NCBI GenBank assembly: GCA_963798275.1
Contig: CAWCTB010000041.1
Coordinates: forward strand, 49,767 to 113,766
Origin: CAWCTB01 sp963798275
GTDB lineage: Bacteria > Acidobacteriota > Terriglobia > Terriglobales > Acidobacteriaceae
DNA: 64,000 nt
Reading direction: 5' to 3'
The notes beneath the pieces are model-generated. The model saw nothing but the letters and a program-made list of their open reading frames with translations. It was not told the origin of the DNA and searched no databases. This document shows, in pieces, positions 58,655-64,000 of the stretch; position 1 is the first letter of the stretch; every line of letters begins with the position of its first letter. The position numbers were made by a program, and so were the translations under genes.

Positions 58655-61468
58655 CTACTCACCGACTGCTTGGCCCTGGCCTTCTCCTGCCGCGTGCCCG
58701 TGCGATTGCGGCGCAACACCGTGCTCCTGACCGGCGTCGTGACCCACGGATGAAGGTCCAACTTTCTGCCCAATTTCTAGTTCATATTGCTGGCCTGTCT
58801 GGATGGCCGTGCGGTGCGAGACATCCCGACTCAAATGCTCCGCGAGTTCTGACTTGTCGTTGGTGTAAATCTGCGCATCGTAGCGACCACGCGAGACGGC
58901 GACGTATGCCATCCGACTGTTAACGAGGTGCGCGCTTTCTTCGGTGTCCGCGTGGATCAATACACGGTCGGCGGTCTGGCCCTGGCTGCTGTGGCTGGTA
59001 ACCGCGTAGCCGTGGTCGAGATGAGGGTGATCTTTGAGTTGGAACTCCACCAGCCTGCCTGAGTCGGTATGTACCGCAATGTCGCCGCGCTCATCGAGGC
59101 GCACAATCGTTCCCAACTCGCGGTTGGCAACGTGCAAATCCTTCGAGGGAGCTGTGAACTGTACGCGGTCGCCTTCTGCAAACTCGCGCTCTGCTTCGCG
59201 GTAGACGGAGACTCCCTGCAGGCGGCGCGGGTCATAGGTCACCTGTTGGCCGGCCTCACGCTCGACCGTGAGCAGGTTCTGTTTGGCGTCCGTGTTTGTG
59301 ACGGTGGCATATTCTCCGGCATTGACTCCCACGACTTTGCTGCCTCGCGAATAGCGCAGCACATCGCCGGGGTTGTACTGTTCGGCCCAGGCGCGGTCAG
59401 CGCCGGTCAGTTCCTGCCGGGCCTCCAGCACGCGGAACGTGTGCCCTTCGGGCTGGACTGCACCGCGCTCCTGCAGTTCGCGATGAATGAGGACGTTCAG
59501 TTCACGGCGAGATTGATTGTCGGGCGACACTACTAATGTGCCTTGAGGATGACGGGCGTACTCCTGCGCGATTGTCTGGAATCGTTCTTCGCGGTTCGCG
59601 ATCTGTTGCACCCGGCCTTGGCGGTCCAGATTTTCGATGGCCGCGTAAACCTCGCCACGGGCGAGTTGCTCCACAGCTTCTTTGAGCGCCGGGTCCTTCT
59701 GGCGCACGATCTCGTCCAGATGCGCGGTTCTCATTCCGGCTTGCTGCAATTGGTAGTAAGGCCGTCCGGCCCCGACGGCTTCGTGCTGTCGCACGTCACC
59801 CACGAGCAGAACTCGGTCTTGTTCGCCGAGTCGGTGCAAGAGGTCGTTAATCTGCCGGGTACTGGCGAGACTCGATTCATCGAGCACATAGAGATGTTTT
59901 TCTTGGGTTTCGGCTTGCGGCTCTCGGGCAAGGTGGTGCTGTAATGTGTTCGATAGAATTCCGGCCTCGCCAAGTTTTTGCGCAGCCCGTGAGGTGGGCG
60001 CGAAACCCTCGACGCTGTAGCCCTCGCGTTCGGCGGCGTCACGGACGGCACTCAGAGAGGTCGTCTTGCCTGCTCCGGCTACTCCCTCCAGCGCCGTAAT
60101 CTGATCGCGGCTGCTCAGAATCTCCTGTACTGCTCGATGCTGACTGCTGCTGAGATGTGGGTAGTCTTGTTCGACCTGGCTGCGGGTTCTGCTGCTGACC
60201 AGCGCCGGATATTGGTCTTGGCTCGCGCGCATCAGCCGGATGTTGTCACGCTCCAAGGCGATCATCTCGTCGGTGGTGAAGCTCCGTCCGATGGCAGCGT
60301 GAGACTCCCGTTGAATCAGCCCGCCGTGCTCGACTTCTTGATTGAATTGCTGCTGAATCCTCCAAAGCGGCGCCTCTCCCATCGCCCGTTTCAACGCATC
60401 CCGCATCAGCTCACGTTCTTCCGAAACGGCTTCGCGTTCAAAGTTCTTTTCGACCGCATAGTGGACGGCCTCGCGAACTGTTCTGTCTATTTGCTCCTTG
60501 CTCCTCGGCTCTATCTGGTGAGCACGGGCCTGGGCTTCGTGTACGACACGCTCCGGCTGGTTCCCGAATTTCTCGGCCATCGCCTGGTGACGGCGTTGCA
60601 TTTCTTCGTGGCTGACATCGATCTTGGCGTCCCGCGTTCGGTGGGCGGCGATTTCTGCGGCTTCGGCCCCGCGGACACCCTCTTGGTTCAAGTGCTCTTT
60701 GATCTGTTGCCGGCGTGGGCTGCTCGCTTCCAGATACTCCTGGGTATAGCCCTTAATCTCCGGTGCTCCGTTTGGACTCTGCTCAATTTCATATCCCAGT
60801 TCCTTCAGGCGCAGCGCCAGTTCTGTTCGATAAACGGCTGTCGCGTACTGCTGCGAGCGATACAACTCATGCGGTTGCAGTGCGCGGGTATCGCCGTTTT
60901 CTCGCTCGGTGACATTGAAGATGACCACATGGGTGTGAAGCTGGGGCGCGGCATATCCGTCCACAGGACGACTACTGTCATGCTCAAACTTCGCGGCAAC
61001 CCATCTGCCAGTTGTTTCGGGTTGATGGTTCCCGCCAATGCGCGCCTGAACGTATCTTTCCAACTCGTCAAGCGCCACGTTGACCGCCTCGCGGTGTGCC
61101 ACGCGCACGCGTTCGTCAGCGCCCACTAGGGCGGTCAGAGAAACGCTCTTCGGCGCGCTGAAAGTCGCATCCCATCCGGCTCGATGTTCCATCGTGTGGA
61201 TGGTTTCGCCTTGGCGGTTCAGGTACTCATAGCCTGGGCGGTGGCGAACGAGGTCGGTCGCGGTAATCGGGTGCTGTCCGTCGGCAAGCCGCGCGAAGTG
61301 TTCTTCCTGTACCTCGCCTTTCAATCCCCACTGCTCTGCCAGCTTGCCGTGCCACTCGCCTCGAACTCGCTCGCCTTCGGTGTAGTAATTGTCCTGGGAG
61401 TTGGAAAACTCCCGCTGGTGATAGGAGTGCGCTTGACCCGAACTGAGCGGTTTGGAGATGGTCAGCAT
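58655..61468 (-). CDS. MobF-family conjugative relaxase with helicase (TrwC/TraI type)
   Basis: 937 residues. The N-terminal relaxase domain (about 1-300) shows the catalytic tyrosine pair in NYYTEGE (Tyr28/29), the family motif WDATFSAPKSVSL, and the three-His metal site (His163 in FEHDSSR, His178 and His180 in QLHTHVVIF). The helicase part has Walker A GVAGAGKTT near residue 475, Walker B VLDESSL and a C-terminal RecD-like motif (AVTSHSSQGQTAD and YVAVSRGR). It nicks at oriT and leads the strand out in conjugation. ATG overlaps the upstream stop (ATGCTGA), so it is coupled to the small gene before it. The stop is at 58655, 32 bases before the excisionase start. Confidence 0.95.
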   Translation of the reverse strand: MLTISKPLSSGQAHSYHQREFSNSQDNYYTEGERVRGEWHGKLAEQWGLKGEVQEEHFARLADGQHPITATDLVRHRPGYEYLNRQGETIHTMEHRAGWDATFSAPKSVSLTALVGADERVRVAHREAVNVALDELERYVQARIGGNHQPETTGRWVAAKFEHDSSRPVDGYAAPQLHTHVVIFNVTERENGDTRALQPHELYRSQQYATAVYRTELALRLKELGYEIEQSPNGAPEIKGYTQEYLEASSPRRQQIKEHLNQEGVRGAEAAEIAAHRTRDAKIDVSHEEMQRRHQAMAEKFGNQPERVVHEAQARAHQIEPRSKEQIDRTVREAVHYAVEKNFEREAVSEERELMRDALKRAMGEAPLWRIQQQFNQEVEHGGLIQRESHAAIGRSFTTDEMIALERDNIRLMRASQDQYPALVSSRTRSQVEQDYPHLSSSQHRAVQEILSSRDQITALEGVAGAGKTTSLSAVRDAAEREGYSVEGFAPTSRAAQKLGEAGILSNTLQHHLAREPQAETQEKHLYVLDESSLASTRQINDLLHRLGEQDRVLLVGDVRQHEAVGAGRPYYQLQQAGMRTAHLDEIVRQKDPALKEAVEQLARGEVYAAIENLDRQGRVQQIANREERFQTIAQEYARHPQGTLVVSPDNQSRRELNVLIHRELQERGAVQPEGHTFRVLEARQELTGADRAWAEQYNPGDVLRYSRGSKVVGVNAGEYATVTNTDAKQNLLTVEREAGQQVTYDPRRLQGVSVYREAEREFAEGDRVQFTAPSKDLHVANRELGTIVRLDERGDIAVHTDSGRLVEFQLKDHPHLDHGYAVTSHSSQGQTADRVLIHADTEESAHLVNSRMAYVAVSRGRYDAQIYTNDKSELAEHLSRDVSHRTAIQTGQQYELEIGQKVGPSSVGHDAGQEHGVAPQSHGHAAGEGQGQAVGE

Positions 61469-61921
61469 TCGTCAGCCTCCTGATCGCTCCCCGTTCTGAG
61501 CTCGAACTTCTTGGACATCAGATCAGCGAATCGACGGGGCACTCTGAATTTGCCGTTGTGCTGGGCCTGAATCGGCCAAAATGCAATCACACAGCCGCGC
61601 TTCTGCTCCTCGGTCGTGTAAATGCCGCACTTCGTCAGATAGCCCTCGTTGAGCTATTTCCTGGGAGATCTGACGCAGCCCCTCGCACATCCACTGTTGC
61701 TCCTCCGGGCCGAGATTGCCGTAAAGCAACGCGGCCAGCCTGACGCTCGCAGCGAATTTCTTCACGTGTTCGCACATCGCTGGGGATGGCTTTTCGGCAG
61801 GTGGCCACGCATAGCCCACCAAACACCCATCGGAGCGAATGATCGACTCGCAATCGGCTGCCGTCAGTAACTCGCGCGCGTTGATCACCATCGTTCCATC
61901 ATTTCCGTCATGGTCTTGCAT
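61462..61921 (-). CDS. Small protein between coupling protein and relaxase, one frameshift
   Basis: About 152 residues after correction. ATG at 61921 with AAGGAG 7 bases upstream. The first frame gives INARELLTAADCESIIRSDG, VGYAWPPAEKPS and LYGNLGPEEQQWMCEGLRQI; near 61655 one base shift leads to GYLTKCGIYTTEEQKRGCVI and ends QEADEC at the TGA 61462-61464, which overlaps the relaxase ATG. Without the shift it would be read as an extension of the coupling protein. I do not recognise it. Four Cys residues are spread in it. Its position between the two conjugation genes suggests a role in the relaxosome, as TrwA-like accessory factors have, but no such motif is visible. Confidence 0.55.
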
Positions 61922-61938
61922 GTCGCGACTCCTTGCAC

Positions 61939-63937
61939 TTACTTGAAAAACGTCTGCTGTTCCGCTTGCTGTTGGGTTTCTCCTGGTGCCTGCGGTTTCG
62001 TTGACGGTGTTCGGCGCTCGTCGGACGCGGCTGCCAGAGGCCAGAGACGGCTTGCTTTCCGCTACCCGTTTTTGAGAGTTCTCGACGCTACCAAAAGAAC
62101 TCCTGCGCTCAAGGAAGCTCGGATGTCTTTCTGGAAGCTCAAGGTAGGGAAAGCTGATCCGCACCACCAGGTTGCCGCACTTGAAAAACCCGTATCCCTT
62201 GGGCAGGCCCGTAATCTCTTCCTTCATGACCAGTGGCCTAACCTGACGCTCAAGTTGGTAGCTGCGCGATTCGCGCGGCTGTGGCATCTGGCCATGCGTG
62301 CGGCTCTCTCGCAATCTCTCGATCTCGACCTCGCCGAGCGTGTCACTGATCCACTGGGCGGCTCGTGGCTCGCTGGTTTTCAGGAAGATTTTGGTCGCTG
62401 GTTGGGAGAGCATGGCTTCCGCCTGGTGGCCGTAGATGGCCTCCAACTGGCTCCGCCCTTGGAAGCACAGCACGACGGGGTTTCCCGCTTTCCGGTTTTC
62501 GGTGATCGCCGTGAGCAACTGTGGCAGCTTATGTAGCGAGGACAACTCGTCCAGCACAAACCAAACTGGGCGGGGTCCTCGTCTTCCCTGGTTCATCAGC
62601 CGGAGGATCATCATGTCCAGCCACATGCTGATCAGTGGGCGTAGTTGCTCCCTGGCTTCGGGAATACTGGTCACAAAAGCCCAGCCCTGCCGGTGCAGCG
62701 CCCACTCGGCGACTGTAAATTTTTTCACCAGCCGCACTTTGTCTGGGAGTAGTCGCAGGCTGTCGGCCACCATGCTGAGGGAGGCGAACATACCGCCGCG
62801 CTGCGGTCCGGCACTTTCGTAGATCATTGCCGCTAGGGGCGTGCCTTTCAGCCGCCGTTCCAGCTCGCGCTCGTCGCTGAGCCAGCCGAGCAATTCATCT
62901 GTTGTCGGCTTCAGATTCAACATGTGGGCGAAGATTTTTTGCGAACCCCGTGCGAAAAATAGGTTGTCTCGGTCGGTTTCCTGGAATAGGGACGCGGCCA
63001 GCGTCAACGCTTCCGAAGGGCGCGTGACCTCGTCGCAAGGCGACCAATAGGGCATCCGCTGATCCAGCGGATTGAGGATTACGTCGCCGCGCTGGGGAGA
63101 GTAAAACTGGCCGGTGTATTCCAGCGCCGGGTCGTAGACGACAGCAGTTTCTCCGCGTTCGGCAATCTGCGCTAAGACCTGCCGGATGAGTGAGGATTTG
63201 CCGCTCCCGGAATCCCCCATGAACAGAAAATGGTTGTCTTCAATCGAGCGTGGAATGCATACCTGCGTGCCATTTCGGCGCAACAGCCGTTCGGAAAAAG
63301 CTGGCGGTTCGAGTGTTCCGAACCCGATACCGTCGGATTGATTGCGGCGGTTGAATTCGGCGGCTGTGACCTCTTCCGGACCTCTCAGCGGTCGCCCCTG
63401 CTTGCATAAATGCGCGTTCTGTTTGTCCTTGGAAATGGCTACCGGCAAGCCAAAGACCAGCAAGCCCATGCCGCACAGGAGTGGTAACCGGGCAAAGTCC
63501 TTGAGGCTTTGACCCCGGTACACGGCATCCCGCAGTTCGTTCTTGATCAGCTCGTTTTTCCAGGGCTTGGGCGCGGTGAGTATCAACCTCCTACCTTGCC
63601 GCTCCGCTTGCTCGGTCAGAACGAAGGGAATGCGGCGTCCGTCCGGCCCGGTCGTCAAACCTTGCCGCACTTCGTTCTCGGTTGGCAGGTAGCCGGCTCC
63701 GTCGCGGTGCAAGACGAGCATCAAGCCGTACTTGCTGGTGGAGACATTGAATCCGGGCATGATGTTGGCTGACAGGTAGGTCATCAGCCAATACTGCTGT
63801 AGGGGTGTACAGGCTTGGCATCTCAGCCACAGCCCGGCGCATGCGACGGTCAAGCTGAGGACCAATACCCCATATGTCCAGACTGGCTTGTCACCCGGCC
63901 ACGACTGGGTTTCCACTCGTCCCCATTCGTCCCTCAT
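61939..63937 (-). CDS. Type IV coupling protein (TrwB/TraD type), probable C-terminal frameshift
   Basis: About 666 residues from ATG 63937 with AGGTGAG just ahead. A membrane helix pair lies near residues 20-40 and 155-175. Walker A is MGDSGSGKSSLIRQV, followed by VVYDPALEY; Walker B is VWFVLDELSSL, then ITENRKAGNPVVLCFQGRSQLE and MLSQPATKIFLKTSEP, typical of the family. It is an ATPase ring linking the relaxosome to a type IV secretion pore. The frame stays open to 61523, merging into the next gene, but a shift near 62050-62130 would end it at TAA 61939-61941 after QQTFFK; I favour that since the next gene has its own ribosome site. It continues the operon. Confidence 0.85.
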
Positions 63938-64000
63938 CACTCTCACCTGCTTTCGGCCCTTTAAAGGCACGTGGTATATCGCGGGGAGAGTCGCACGGGT

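Overview
The window looks like chromosomal DNA of an acidobacterium (Acidobacteriota, Terriglobia-like). The evidence is GC-rich DNA, a TonB-dependent receptor with an N-terminal carboxypeptidase-regulatory-like domain, four FG-GAP/ASPIC-UnbV (CRTAC-type) secreted proteins, several large TPR proteins, a protein with the VWFA-related domain typical of acidobacteria, a lone MacB-core protein, and hairpin repeats of a kind common in these genomes. This assignment is an inference from gene content; there is no rRNA or marker gene here.

Layout. 0-10 kb: a truncated secreted protein, two small conserved proteins, a frameshifted bactofilin-like membrane protein, a hybrid histidine kinase, a MacB-core protein, an M28 peptidase, an AhpD-like protein that is probably a selenoprotein, and an APC permease. 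10.3-20.3 kb: a tight five-gene operon (TPR-FG-GAP protein, pentaheme cytochrome c with TPRs, CRTAC protein, amidase, small conserved protein). 20.6-27.3 kb: a minus-strand block with two sulfatases, a metallophosphoesterase and a truncated MltF-like binding protein, all broken by many frameshifts. 27.3-32.7 kb: two convergent CRTAC proteins and a TPR protein. 32.8-40.3 kb: a LacI regulator divergent from a TonB receptor, with a palindrome between them, then a terminator and a large TPR protein. 40.3-49 kb: carbohydrate genes (Gfo/Idh/MocA oxidoreductase, GH5, TIM-barrel sugar isomerase, GH2) with a NarL-type two-component pair and a double-VOC protein. 49-57 kb: an M28-like/VWFA fusion, malQ, a PpiD/SurA-type chaperone, a radical SAM protein and tRNA-Lys(CTT). 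57.2 kb to the end: the left end of an integrative conjugative or mobilizable element inserted in the tRNA-Lys gene (integrase, excisionase, MobF relaxase, small protein, coupling protein), which runs off the window.

How it fits together: the cell appears equipped for extracellular polymer and sulfate- or phosphate-ester use, with TonB uptake under LacI-type control and several hydrolases, plus an unusual redox/secreted-protein operon. Many genes carry single-base frameshifts while their coding sense stays conserved on both sides. Most of these are probably assembly or sequencing indels, but the density at 20.6-27.3 kb is far above the rest; 41-57 kb shows none. The best single finding is the in-frame TGA in the AhpD-like gene: it sits at the second position of a CxxC-type motif and is followed by a hairpin that fits the bacterial SECIS rules.
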